From CBFHOS01 sp965657645 (GTDB taxonomy: Bacteria > Pseudomonadota > Alphaproteobacteria > Puniceispirillales > Puniceispirillaceae): a stretch of 64,000 nt of DNA. Positions 42,371 to 50,956 of this stretch are shown here, in pieces; position 1 is the first letter of the stretch, and each line of letters starts with the position of its first letter. Under the pieces are notes generated by a model, which made no database searches, was not told the DNA's origin, and saw nothing but the letters and a program-made list of their open reading frames with translations. The DNA lies in contig CBFHOS010000006.1 of assembly GCA_965657645.1 (NCBI GenBank), forward strand, positions 1 to 64,000. Reading direction: 5' to 3'. The translations under genes were made by a program, and so were the position numbers.

Positions 42371-43306
42371 ATGGCGGCCACAAACCAAAACGCTTCCCCA
42401 AAATATGAGGAAAAGCGCAGGAATTTTCATAAATTACAAAGTGATGTTGCTGTTCTTGATGGGCGGTTATTGCGGCGGCGTGTGCCGCTTGGCGTTGATG
42501 ATCTCGATTCGGCGCTTGCTGGTGGTTTGGCGCTCGGACGGGTGCATATGCTATGCGCGAATTGGGGCGGTAATATCGGCGCACATGGGGCACTGACTGG
42601 CTTTGCCATTTGTTTGCTACGCCAGCTATTGGCCCAGCCCGATCAGGACGGGCCTATTGTCTGGTGCCCATCATCATCGATGGCTGGTAGCGGGATGCTG
42701 TATGGCGCGGGGTTGGCGGCGCTGGGGCTCGATCCTGGGCGGTTGTTGATTGTTGACGCGCCAAGCCCAAACCGGCGGCTAGCGGTGCTGGAAGATATTT
42801 TGCGGACCAAGGGGCTGAGCGCGGTTGTCGTTGAATATGATTCGATGCGCAAATCATCGGATTACTGGATGCGACTGGCACGCCGTGCCCAATTGGCGGC
42901 TGAGGCGAGTGGTACAACCGGCTTTTTACTTGGCTGGCCAGTGGCGGCTAGTGGCTTTGAAACCATCTGGAAAATCAAGCCAGCTATAGATGAACCCGCT
43001 ATAGGTGACGCGCATAATATGAATATGCGGGCGTCTATGACGCTCATGCCATGGCGGCCTACATGGGATGTGGAACTGGCGCATGCGCGTGGTGGCCGTG
43101 CCTATGAAACCCGCCTTATCTGGGATGTGCACACAAATATAATTAGTAATAATACCAATAACACTATGCATGAGAGCCAGCCTGATCTGGCCATTGATAC
43201 GCCCATTGATAGACACAGTAATCAGCCGATAACACCAGATCATCCGGTGTATTATATGCATGATGGGTTGCGGGTTGATGGCGAACGCCGCCGCAATGCA
43301 GGGTAA
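42371..43306 (+). CDS. imuA: ImuA, RecA-like mutagenesis cassette protein
   Basis: A 311-residue protein with a degenerate RecA/SulA-like fold, part of the SOS-inducible translesion synthesis machine. Characteristic are RRRVPLGVDDLDSALAGGL and LGRVHMLCANWGGNIGAHG, where the Walker A region is not a canonical GxxxxGKT. The middle part has VVEYDSMRKSSDYWMRLARRAQLAAE. The C-terminus has a polar insert followed by a basic end. A strong GAGGAGG precedes the ATG. An SOS box lies 60 bp upstream, and imuB follows after 9 bases. Confidence 0.87.
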   Translation: MAATNQNASPKYEEKRRNFHKLQSDVAVLDGRLLRRRVPLGVDDLDSALAGGLALGRVHMLCANWGGNIGAHGALTGFAICLLRQLLAQPDQDGPIVWCPSSSMAGSGMLYGAGLAALGLDPGRLLIVDAPSPNRRLAVLEDILRTKGLSAVVVEYDSMRKSSDYWMRLARRAQLAAEASGTTGFLLGWPVAASGFETIWKIKPAIDEPAIGDAHNMNMRASMTLMPWRPTWDVELAHARGGRAYETRLIWDVHTNIISNNTNNTMHESQPDLAIDTPIDRHSNQPITPDHPVYYMHDGLRVDGERRRNAG

Positions 43307-43315
43307 TGGCGTGTT

Positions 43316-45079
43316 ATGGCGCGGTTGATTATCTATGCATGGTTTCCGCATCTGGCGGCGGATAGAATCCGGCGAACAACACCCGCACCGAATGCCGGAA
43401 AGTCGGGTTCTGGATTAATTCTGCATACGGCCAAATATCACGGTGCGGATATTGTCGAGGCGGTCTGTGCACGGGCGCGGCGGCGGGGTCTGCATACAGG
43501 GATGCGGCTTGCCGATGCGCGGGCTATTTGTCCAGAATTGACATCATTCGACAGTAATCCGGCGGCGGATGCGGCGGATTTGCATCAGCTAGCCCTATGG
43601 GCGCGGCGTTATTGCCCACTAACCGCGCCGGATGATGGCAATCCGATATCGGGTCAAGTAGCGATAGGCCAATCAACTATGTTTCGGGCGGGTGCGAAGT
43701 CTGGCCAAAAACAGGGTGTGAATAGTGCCCGCATTGCCTTTGCCGGTGATGGAATATGGCTTGATGTGGCTGGTGCTGATCATCTTTATGGTGGCATTCG
43801 GCCATTGCTGGCGGATTTGGCGCGGCGTTTGCGCAAAGCTGGTCTTACTGTTCGTCTGGGTGTTGCCCCAACATGCGGCGCGGCTTGGGCATTGGCGCGC
43901 TATGGCCGGTCTGCTCGTTATGTGCTGGCTGGTCCAAAGTCAAAGGCGGGTAGTGAAAAGGATGCGAGCCGCAAAGCAATTGGCGCGGCATTGGCGGGGC
44001 TACCGTTGGCGGCATTGCGGATTGATGATGCGCTATGCATTACAATGCGGACGGCGGGTTTGCGGGTTATCGGTGATATTATCAACATGCCGCGGGCACC
44101 GCTTGCGGCGCGGTTTGGTCCGCAATTGATCGAACGGCTTGATGCGGCGCTTGGCTATGTTAATGAGAGTTTTGCCCCGATTGCCCCGCCGCGCCCATTG
44201 CTAACGGTACAGAATTTTGCCGAACCGGTGGCGGCGCCCGATGATATCAAAGCGGTAATCCGGCGATTGACCAATGATATTTGCCTGTTGCTACAGAGCG
44301 AAGGGATGGCGGCGCGGCGGTTGCGTTTGGGGTGGAAATTACTGGATGGCGGCGTCGGCATTAAGGATGTTCATCTGTCGCGGCCGAACCGTGATAATGC
44401 CGCTTTTCACCGATTGCTGGCGGATGTAAGTGAAAATATAAATCCCGAATTTGGGTTGGAAATGGCGTGGATGGAGGCGCATGGATGTTCCCCACAAGCC
44501 CCTGTTGCGATCGGGTTTCATGACGGTATTTCACCAAGCGAGAGCCATGCTGATCTGGTTGACCGGTTGGTTGCGCGGCTTGGCTATGGCGCGGTATTGC
44601 ATATGAAATCACATGCCAGCTGGCAACCCGAGATGGCGCAATATATGGCTTTGCCAGATGTTGAACCACAAGGATTTGAGCCACAGGGATTTGAAACTAG
44701 AGGGGGATTTAAACCACAGGGGTTTGAAACTAGAGGGGGATTTGAGGCCGAAGGGGGCGCAACCAATTACCTGCATAGCGAGATGGTTCCGCCGCGCCCG
44801 ATACGGTTATTGGCGCATCCAGAGCCCCTATCAGTGATCGCCTTATTGCCAGACCATCCGCCAGCCCAATTTGTCTGGCAAAAGCGTACCCATAAAATCA
44901 GCCGGGCGAGTGGACCTGAACGCATTGCACCACAATGGTGGGTGGCGACAAAGGGCACGAAAACGCGTGATTATTTCCGTTTGCAGGATGATCAGGGCGC
45001 GCGGTTCTGGGTCTATCGCGAAGGTCTTGTTGAACGCGGTGAAGATACTAAATGGTTTCTGCACGGGTTTTTTGCGTGA
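43316..45079 (+). CDS. imuB: ImuB, inactive Y-family polymerase-like protein
   Basis: A 587-residue Y-family relative that scaffolds the ImuA-ImuB-DnaE2 mutasome through the beta clamp. It begins MARLIIYAWFPHLAADRIRR; active Y-family enzymes have a catalytic Asp here, and ImuB does not. RRRGLHTGMRLADARAICPEL, VRLGVAPTCGAAWALARYG and LADLARRLRKAGL are recognisable. The C-terminal domain (RIAPQWWVATKGTKTRDYFRLQ region) is typical of ImuB. Residues about 450-477 are a duplicated PQGFETRGGF linker. It overlaps dnaE2 by TGATG. Confidence 0.9.
   Translation: MARLIIYAWFPHLAADRIRRTTPAPNAGKSGSGLILHTAKYHGADIVEAVCARARRRGLHTGMRLADARAICPELTSFDSNPAADAADLHQLALWARRYCPLTAPDDGNPISGQVAIGQSTMFRAGAKSGQKQGVNSARIAFAGDGIWLDVAGADHLYGGIRPLLADLARRLRKAGLTVRLGVAPTCGAAWALARYGRSARYVLAGPKSKAGSEKDASRKAIGAALAGLPLAALRIDDALCITMRTAGLRVIGDIINMPRAPLAARFGPQLIERLDAALGYVNESFAPIAPPRPLLTVQNFAEPVAAPDDIKAVIRRLTNDICLLLQSEGMAARRLRLGWKLLDGGVGIKDVHLSRPNRDNAAFHRLLADVSENINPEFGLEMAWMEAHGCSPQAPVAIGFHDGISPSESHADLVDRLVARLGYGAVLHMKSHASWQPEMAQYMALPDVEPQGFEPQGFETRGGFKPQGFETRGGFEAEGGATNYLHSEMVPPRPIRLLAHPEPLSVIALLPDHPPAQFVWQKRTHKISRASGPERIAPQWWVATKGTKTRDYFRLQDDQGARFWVYREGLVERGEDTKWFLHGFFA
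44666..44746. repeat. 33-bp in-frame duplication inside imuB
   Basis: Two 33-bp copies (44681-44713 and 44714-44746) encode PQGFETRGGFK and PQGFETRGGFE; a 15-bp half copy (PQGFE) precedes them. The copies differ at only a few bases, so the duplication is recent. Confidence 0.85.
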
Positions 45080-48000
45080 TGGTGGCTGGTGCAAAGAATG
45101 CTGGCAAAGAGCCCCTCATCAAGCGAGCCATATTGGGGTGTTATAGCAATTTCACCTTTTTGCATGGGGCGGCGCATCCAAGCGAAATGGTCGAGATGGC
45201 GGCGGCGCTTGGCTGGCAGGCAATTGGCATTGCTGATGTGAATTCGCTGGCGGGTATTGTGCGGGCGCATATGGCGGCGCGGGCGCATGATATTACCTTA
45301 GTTGTTGGTGCACGGTTGCGGCCGCTAGATGGTCCTGATGTTATTGTCCATCCGCTGGATCGGGCCGGTTATGAGGCGTTATCGGTATTGCTAAGCGAGG
45401 CTAATATGCGTGGCAGCAAGGCGGCGCCGGTGCTCTATATAGCTGATCTTGCGCGCTTGCCGCCTAGCACTGCCTGTTTGGTAATTCCGCCGGAAAATCC
45501 AGATGCTGGCTATAGTGCCCAGCTTGCCCAGATCAATCAGGTGGCACAGGGGCCGGTATTTGCCGGTGCCGCCCTTTATCGTGATGGTGTGGATGATGCG
45601 CGTCTGGCGGTTCTAGCCACGGCGGCGGCGGCGAATAATCTACCGTTAACGGCGGTTGGTGATTGCCTTTATCATGTGCCGGATCGTCGTCCTTTGGCCG
45701 ATGTGCTGACCTGTATCCGCGAGAAATGCCTTTTGGATAAGGCGGGTCATCTATTGTCGCGCAATGCCGAGCGGCATCTGATTACACCAGAGGAAACAGC
45801 GCGCCGTTGGCGGCATTATCCAGAGGCGCTGGCGGCGGCGGCGGATCTTGCCAACCTATGCAAATTTGCGATGAGCGACCTGTCCTATGAATACCCATCT
45901 GAGGTTACCCCGGGTGGCCGCGATGCAATGCAAGAGTTGGAATATCAGGCCTATAAAGGGGCGCATAAACGCTATCCGGATGGCATTCCGGCAAAGGTTG
46001 AGGATTATCTTGCGCGGGAATTGCAGTTGATCGCCAAGATGAAATTTGCCCCCTATTTTCTAACGGTTTTTGATATTGTTAGGTTTGCCCGTGGGCGCGG
46101 TATTTTATGCCAAGGGCGTGGCTCGGCGGCAAATTCGGCGGTCTGTTATTGTCTGGGTATTACCGCGGTTGACCCGAATAGATCCCAGCCATTGTTTGAA
46201 CGCTTTATGAGTGAGGCACGCGGTGAACCACCCGATATTGACGTTGATTTTGAACATGAACGCCGTGAAGAGGTGATCCAGCACATCTATGCCAAATATG
46301 GCCGCACACGCGCTGGTCTGACGGCCGCGGTAATTACCTATCGCCGCCGCAGTGCGCTTCGTGAAGTGGCCAAGGTGTTTGGCCTTAGCCGTGATGTGCA
46401 GGCGGTTCTATCGGGCCAGGTATGGGGCCGTGAGAAAGCAGGCCTTGACGGTGATGCATTGCGTGCGGCGGGGCTGGATCCTAGTGATAGGCGGTTGGCG
46501 CTGGTGATGCGTTTGGTTGCCGATATCAGTAGATTTCCACGCCATTTATCACAGCATGTGGGCGGCTTTGTTATCACCCGCGGGCGGCTTGATCACCTAT
46601 GCCCGATTAGCCCGGCCGCGATGGAGGGGCGTACGGTAATCGAATGGGACAAGGATGATCTTGATGCGCTTGGCTTGCTCAAAGTCGATATATTGGCGCT
46701 TGGTATGCTTAGTTGCATAAGGCGGGCATTTGATCTGTTACGCCAGCATTATAACCGCCCTCTCACATTGGCATCGACGCCACCCGAGGATACGGCAACC
46801 TATAACATGCTATGCGAAGGCCGGTCGGTTGGTGTGTTTCAGGTTGAATCGCGGGCCCAGATGGCCATGTTGCCACGGCTTCAACCGCGCTGTTTTCATG
46901 ATCTGGTGGTGCAGGTGGCGATTGTCCGGCCGGGACCTATTCAGGGCGATATGGTGCATCCTTATTTGCGCCGGCGGGCCGGTATTGAAAAGGTTGAATA
47001 CCCTTCTGAGGCATTGCGTTCAGTGCTAGAGCGCACCCTTGGCGTGCCGCTATTTCAGGAGCAGGCAATGCAGATTGCCATTGTCGGGGCTGGCTTTACC
47101 GGTGATGAGGCCGATCAATTACGCCGCGCCATGGCGACGTTCAAAAAACATGGTGACGTTGGTAATTTCCGCGAAAAGATGATCAATGGCATGGTTGAGC
47201 GTGGCTATGATGTGAAATTTGCAGAACGCTGTTTCAGTCAGATTGAAGGGTTTGGTACCTATGGGTTTCCAGAATCACACGCCGCCAGCTTTGCGCTATT
47301 GGTTTATGTTTCAGCGTGGATCAAACAGCATTATCCAGATGTGTTTATCTGTTCGTTGCTAAATGCCCAGCCCATGGGATTCTATTCGCCATCACAGTTA
47401 ATTGCCGAGGCCAAGCGAAGCGGGATAAAAATTCTGCCAGCCGATGTGAGTCATTCTGATTGGGATAGCCGGCTTGAACAGGATCCGCATAACCGGCGCT
47501 CTTTACATGCATTGCGGCTTGGTTTGCGTTTGGTTAAAGGCTTGCCGCGCGGTGAGGGTGAGCGCATCGCCGCGTGCCGTCCATCCGTTGCTAATGAGGC
47601 GCCGTTTAGCAATCTTGCCGATATCATGCGGCGGGCGGATGTGTCGGCGAATGCGTTGCAGGCCATTGCCGCGGCGGATGGATTTGGCAGTCTGGGTCTA
47701 AACCGGCGACAGGCCTTTTGGCAGGTGCGTGCGCTGGCCAAACAACGCTGGCACGAAATGCCGCTATTTGCCCATGCCACCCGCCGTCATGATGATATCG
47801 CCGGAACCGAGGAACAGGTGACATTGCCCGTCACTCTGCCGGGCGAGGAGGTGGCGGCTGATTACCGTAGCCTTGGCCTGTCGTTAAAGGCGCATCCGAT
47901 CACCTTGCTCCAACCGCATCTGCAAGCGGCTGGATGGCAGGGATGTTCCGCTGGTCTGGATGCTCGTGATGGGCTTCGCCTCAGGCTTGCTGGATTGGTG

Positions 48001-48288
48001 ACCATGCGCCAACGCCCGGGAACGGCCAGTGGCACGGTGTTTTTAACCTTGGAAGAAGGGGTGTTCTCGCTAAATGTGATTATCTGGCCAAAGCTAACCG
48101 AGACGTATCGCGAGGCTATGCTGCGCTCACAAATATTGGGTGTTGTTGGCCGTGTTCAAAAACAGGGCGCGGTCATTCATTTCATCGCTGAATCACTATT
48201 TAACTTAAATGGGTTTCTGCACCATCTCGATGATGTGTCCGCCAGTAAAACCAGCAATACCCGCATGCGAAGTCGCGATTTCCGTTAG
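45079..48288 (+). CDS. dnaE2: Error-prone DNA polymerase DnaE2
   Basis: A 1069-residue C-family polymerase used for damage-induced mutagenesis. The N-terminal PHP domain has NFTFLHGAAHPSEMVEMAAALG and IADVNSLAGIVRAH. The catalytic aspartates are in EPPDIDVDFEHERREEV. CQGRGSAANSAVCYCLGI, LSQHVGGFVITRG, FQVESRAQMAMLPRLQPR and FGTYGFPESHAASFALLVY are typical. An OB-fold domain lies near the C-terminus. Start overlaps the imuB stop. It completes the LexA-controlled cassette; the lexA gene itself is not in the window. Confidence 0.96.
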   Translation: MVAGAKNAGKEPLIKRAILGCYSNFTFLHGAAHPSEMVEMAAALGWQAIGIADVNSLAGIVRAHMAARAHDITLVVGARLRPLDGPDVIVHPLDRAGYEALSVLLSEANMRGSKAAPVLYIADLARLPPSTACLVIPPENPDAGYSAQLAQINQVAQGPVFAGAALYRDGVDDARLAVLATAAAANNLPLTAVGDCLYHVPDRRPLADVLTCIREKCLLDKAGHLLSRNAERHLITPEETARRWRHYPEALAAAADLANLCKFAMSDLSYEYPSEVTPGGRDAMQELEYQAYKGAHKRYPDGIPAKVEDYLARELQLIAKMKFAPYFLTVFDIVRFARGRGILCQGRGSAANSAVCYCLGITAVDPNRSQPLFERFMSEARGEPPDIDVDFEHERREEVIQHIYAKYGRTRAGLTAAVITYRRRSALREVAKVFGLSRDVQAVLSGQVWGREKAGLDGDALRAAGLDPSDRRLALVMRLVADISRFPRHLSQHVGGFVITRGRLDHLCPISPAAMEGRTVIEWDKDDLDALGLLKVDILALGMLSCIRRAFDLLRQHYNRPLTLASTPPEDTATYNMLCEGRSVGVFQVESRAQMAMLPRLQPRCFHDLVVQVAIVRPGPIQGDMVHPYLRRRAGIEKVEYPSEALRSVLERTLGVPLFQEQAMQIAIVGAGFTGDEADQLRRAMATFKKHGDVGNFREKMINGMVERGYDVKFAERCFSQIEGFGTYGFPESHAASFALLVYVSAWIKQHYPDVFICSLLNAQPMGFYSPSQLIAEAKRSGIKILPADVSHSDWDSRLEQDPHNRRSLHALRLGLRLVKGLPRGEGERIAACRPSVANEAPFSNLADIMRRADVSANALQAIAAADGFGSLGLNRRQAFWQVRALAKQRWHEMPLFAHATRRHDDIAGTEEQVTLPVTLPGEEVAADYRSLGLSLKAHPITLLQPHLQAAGWQGCSAGLDARDGLRLRLAGLVTMRQRPGTASGTVFLTLEEGVFSLNVIIWPKLTETYREAMLRSQILGVVGRVQKQGAVIHFIAESLFNLNGFLHHLDDVSASKTSNTRMRSRDFR

Positions 48289-48351
48289 GCAAAATTCCTG
48301 TTTCGGGTAATGCTGTCGATCATTGGAAACATGGCTGGGAGAGGGTGCATT

Positions 48352-48804
48352 ATGGTTGATATAGTTGCAGGAACAAAAAACCGTATTTTTGAAGGTGGCT
48401 GTCACTGTGGGTCGGTTCGCTTTAGCGTAACCGGACCTCTGCGCAAAATACTGGTATGTCATTGTGATGATTGCCGCCGGTTAACGGGGGCTAGTTGGAA
48501 TGCGACCCGCGCCGTTGACGATAATATGACCATTGCCGATGATAGCACCCTTAGCTGGTATGATAGTTCTCCATGGGCGCGGCGTGGTTTTTGTAATAAA
48601 TGCGGATCGCACATGTTCTATCAATTAAAGAATGAAACCGAGATGTCGGTTGGCGTTGGTATGCTTGATGATTCTAGGGGGATGCAGGTTGCGGGGCAGA
48701 TATTTGCCAACAGCCATCCCGAATGGGGGCCACTCGATTGCAGTGCGCTAGAGAACATGGATGATGAATTGCTGGCGCAATATGACGTGAAGCCTGATCG
48801 CTAG
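48352..48804 (+). CDS. GFA-family (glutathione-dependent formaldehyde-activating-like) protein
   Basis: A 150-residue zinc protein with the GFA/CENP-V fold. Zinc ligands appear as FEGGCHCGSVRF, LVCHCDDCRRLTGA and RGFCNKCGSHMFYQL. The founding member was proposed to help glutathione react with formaldehyde, but most homologues have no demonstrated activity. The start at 48352 follows GGAGAGGG. Its stop codon shares the CTAG tetramer with the convergent carboxypeptidase gene. Presence in a genome rich in demethylases, which can release formaldehyde, is suggestive only. Confidence 0.85.
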   Translation: MVDIVAGTKNRIFEGGCHCGSVRFSVTGPLRKILVCHCDDCRRLTGASWNATRAVDDNMTIADDSTLSWYDSSPWARRGFCNKCGSHMFYQLKNETEMSVGVGMLDDSRGMQVAGQIFANSHPEWGPLDCSALENMDDELLAQYDVKPDR

Positions 48805-50177
48805 CCAGCGCGCTTGATTGTTTCCTGAACCGCAAAGCAAGGACTACCGTCGGCGAATAGCGCGGCGCATGCCGAGCGCGCCTGAATTTCATCCAGATTA
48901 TGGAAACGCACACGCCATAGCGGCATTTCACCGCGTGTCACAAGAGTGAGCCGCGCCGGTGTCATGCCCAATACATCATCGGCTGTACGCCGCGCGCGAA
49001 CGGCGGCACGATGGGCATTGGCACGCTTGGCAAAGCTACCGATTTGCACGCTCCAGATGGTGCGTTTTTGGGCGGCGGTCGGGTCTGGCGGACTATCCAG
49101 ATAATCATTCTCTATCGACGAACTCGCCAATTCGAGGTTAGAGCGCACCCGCTTTTTAGGTGGCGCCGATGGCAATGATGACGGGAACGGCACGATCGTC
49201 GGTTTTTTCTTCTTCGGCTTGGCTGACGCGGTTAGCTGGGTACGAATTTCGGTTGGCTTTACGCGTTTGAATGACGCATCCAGAATTTGCTTCATGTGTG
49301 CGTCACGGCTGCGTCCGGTTTTGCCGCCAAAAACGACACCAATTAAACGGGTGTTATGGCGTTTAACCGATGCCATGAGATTAAAGCCAGATGCGTTGAT
49401 ATAGCCGGTCTTGATGCCGTCTGTTCCCGAATAGCTCGATAGCAATTTGTTGTGATTGCCAAAATTCCGGCCCTTCCACTTGAAATTGCGGGTCTTGAAA
49501 TAGTGGTAATGCTTTGGAAAGTCGCGGCGAAGGGCAATGCCTAGGCGCGCCATATCGCGGGCGGTTGTGCGTTGCTTGCTATGCGGCAGGCCAGATGCAT
49601 TGCGGAATGTTGTGCTCTTCATCCCGATGGCGCGCGCCTTTCGGGTCATCCGTTTGGCAAAGGCTGGTTCATCGCCTGAGAGATGCTCGGCAACAATTGT
49701 TGCAACGTCATTTGCCGATTTTGTCACAAGCGCAAGGATCGCATCCTCGACGCTGATCGTCTGGCCGGGTTTTAGATAGAGCTTTGACGGTGACCGGCTA
49801 GCGGCAACGCGTGATGCTTTCATCCGGCTTTTCAGGGTCAAACGTCCAGAATCAAGCTCTTCAAACAAAAGATACAAAGTCATGATTTTGGTGAGCGATG
49901 CCGGATATCGCAAATTGTCGGCATTGCGCGAGAACAACACCTTGCCGGTGCTCTCCTCGATGACGATCGCGGCATATTTGGCGGCCTGTGCATTGCTGGC
50001 CGGTGCGCCGATCAAGGCAATGCAAAAAACCACGCCAAGGCCCACACTCATGCCAATCCGGCTGGCGCGTGATACCGCCATCGATAGGGCTGCGCGGCTC
50101 TGTAATAAAAACCCGATAAAGAATGCCCACACGCCATCGCGTGCCTTATGCAATCTTTGGGTAGTCGTTACAGGCAT
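48801..50177 (-). CDS. D-alanyl-D-alanine carboxypeptidase with C-terminal SPOR domain
   Basis: A 458-residue periplasmic penicillin-binding protein (class C low-mass, DacA/DacD-type). The catalytic SxxK is Ser94-Lys97 in YPASLTKIMT, the SxN is in VTKSANDVATIV and the KTG triad in GTDGIKTGYINASG. It trims pentapeptide stems of peptidoglycan. The C-terminal SPOR domain (WSVQIGSFAKRANAHRAA onwards, about residue 375) binds denuded glycan at the septum. The N-terminal membrane-like stretch includes a likely signal peptide ending at NAQAA near residue 66. The start at 50177 has GGAG; 50081 is an alternative. Confidence 0.9.
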   Translation of the reverse strand: MPVTTTQRLHKARDGVWAFFIGFLLQSRAALSMAVSRASRIGMSVGLGVVFCIALIGAPASNAQAAKYAAIVIEESTGKVLFSRNADNLRYPASLTKIMTLYLLFEELDSGRLTLKSRMKASRVAASRSPSKLYLKPGQTISVEDAILALVTKSANDVATIVAEHLSGDEPAFAKRMTRKARAIGMKSTTFRNASGLPHSKQRTTARDMARLGIALRRDFPKHYHYFKTRNFKWKGRNFGNHNKLLSSYSGTDGIKTGYINASGFNLMASVKRHNTRLIGVVFGGKTGRSRDAHMKQILDASFKRVKPTEIRTQLTASAKPKKKKPTIVPFPSSLPSAPPKKRVRSNLELASSSIENDYLDSPPDPTAAQKRTIWSVQIGSFAKRANAHRAAVRARRTADDVLGMTPARLTLVTRGEMPLWRVRFHNLDEIQARSACAALFADGSPCFAVQETIKRAG

Positions 50178-50627
50178 AAAGGATGCTCCATCTGGATGCT
50201 CAATAAAACAGACCTAAAACGTCTCGGCGCACCGTAGCGGCAAAACGTCTCGGACCAGCGCCATATCACCAGCGCCATACGAAAAGCGGTAACAACGCGG
50301 CACCGTGCGAAGCATACCGTAATTGGTGTCTAGTTCAACAAAGACCACAATATTTAGCGTAAGTTTTTGTAAATTTTGACGTTGCTCCGGTGTGAGACCT
50401 CTCAAAGTCCCGCTAAATTTATTAATAAATGGTAAAGAACCGCATTTTTTTTGATTCAAGGCCTTTTTAGTCGGTGATTAATTCCAATATCCTATAGGCA
50501 GGCGGCAATTTCTGCGTAAAGTAATAAAGGGCGAAATACTAACGTCTAATTGTTGCAAAAACTGTGCCGCTATCCTCGCCCGAAAAGGCGGTTTATGAAG
50601 TAAGTAGATTATTGGCTGTAAAGACCT
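50178..50627. other. Divergent intergenic region between the carboxypeptidase gene and clpS
   Basis: About 450 bp. It contains the direct repeat reported separately and both promoters. The minus-strand open frame of 81 codons at 50214-50459 has no recognisable features and I do not call it a gene. No tRNA, small RNA or riboswitch could be identified. Confidence 0.4.
50216..50253. promoter_or_regulatory. 12-bp direct repeat upstream of the carboxypeptidase gene
   Basis: AAAACGTCTCGG occurs exactly at 50216-50227 and 50242-50253, 26 bp apart start to start. It lies 39-76 bp upstream of the minus-strand gene start, at the place of a promoter or regulator site. The protein that might bind it is unknown. 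Confidence 0.4.
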
Positions 50628-50951
50628 ATGAGTGACAAAATTAGAAAAGGCGACGACGGCAATTCCCAGCTAATCGTCGAGAGACGCACAAAGACCAAAA
50701 AGCCATCGATGTATAAGGTCATCATGATGAATGACGATTATACACCGATGGAATTTGTCGTGCATGTCCTGCAGAACTTTTTCAATCTGAGTACAGATCA
50801 GGCGACCGCCATTATGTTGAATGTGCACCAGCGCGGCGTCGGTGTGTGCGGTATTTACACCTTTGAAATTGCCGAGGCGAAAGCCTCAAAAGTCATGGAA
50901 TATGCGCGTCAAAACGAGCATCCCCTTCAGTTACAACTGGAAAAGGAATAA
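50628..50951 (+). CDS. clpS: ClpS, ATP-dependent Clp protease adaptor
   Basis: A 107-residue adaptor that delivers N-degron substrates to ClpAP. The conserved core YKVIMMNDDYTPMEFVVHVLQNFF includes the substrate pocket motif NDDYTPMEFV, and VHQRGVGVCGIYTFEIAEAK is the ClpA-binding half. The disordered N-terminus is about 25 residues. It is five bases from clpA in a clpSA operon. Confidence 0.95.
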   Translation: MSDKIRKGDDGNSQLIVERRTKTKKPSMYKVIMMNDDYTPMEFVVHVLQNFFNLSTDQATAIMLNVHQRGVGVCGIYTFEIAEAKASKVMEYARQNEHPLQLQLEKE

Positions 50952-50956
50952 AGCCA

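Noticed and set aside
43316..45079. Active Y-family DNA polymerase (DinB/UmuC)
   Set aside because: The N-terminal catalytic aspartate motif is missing and the gene sits between imuA and dnaE2, so it is ImuB.
50214..50459. 81-codon minus-strand open frame upstream of the carboxypeptidase gene
   Set aside because: No recognisable domain, and it covers the direct repeat and the probable promoter region.
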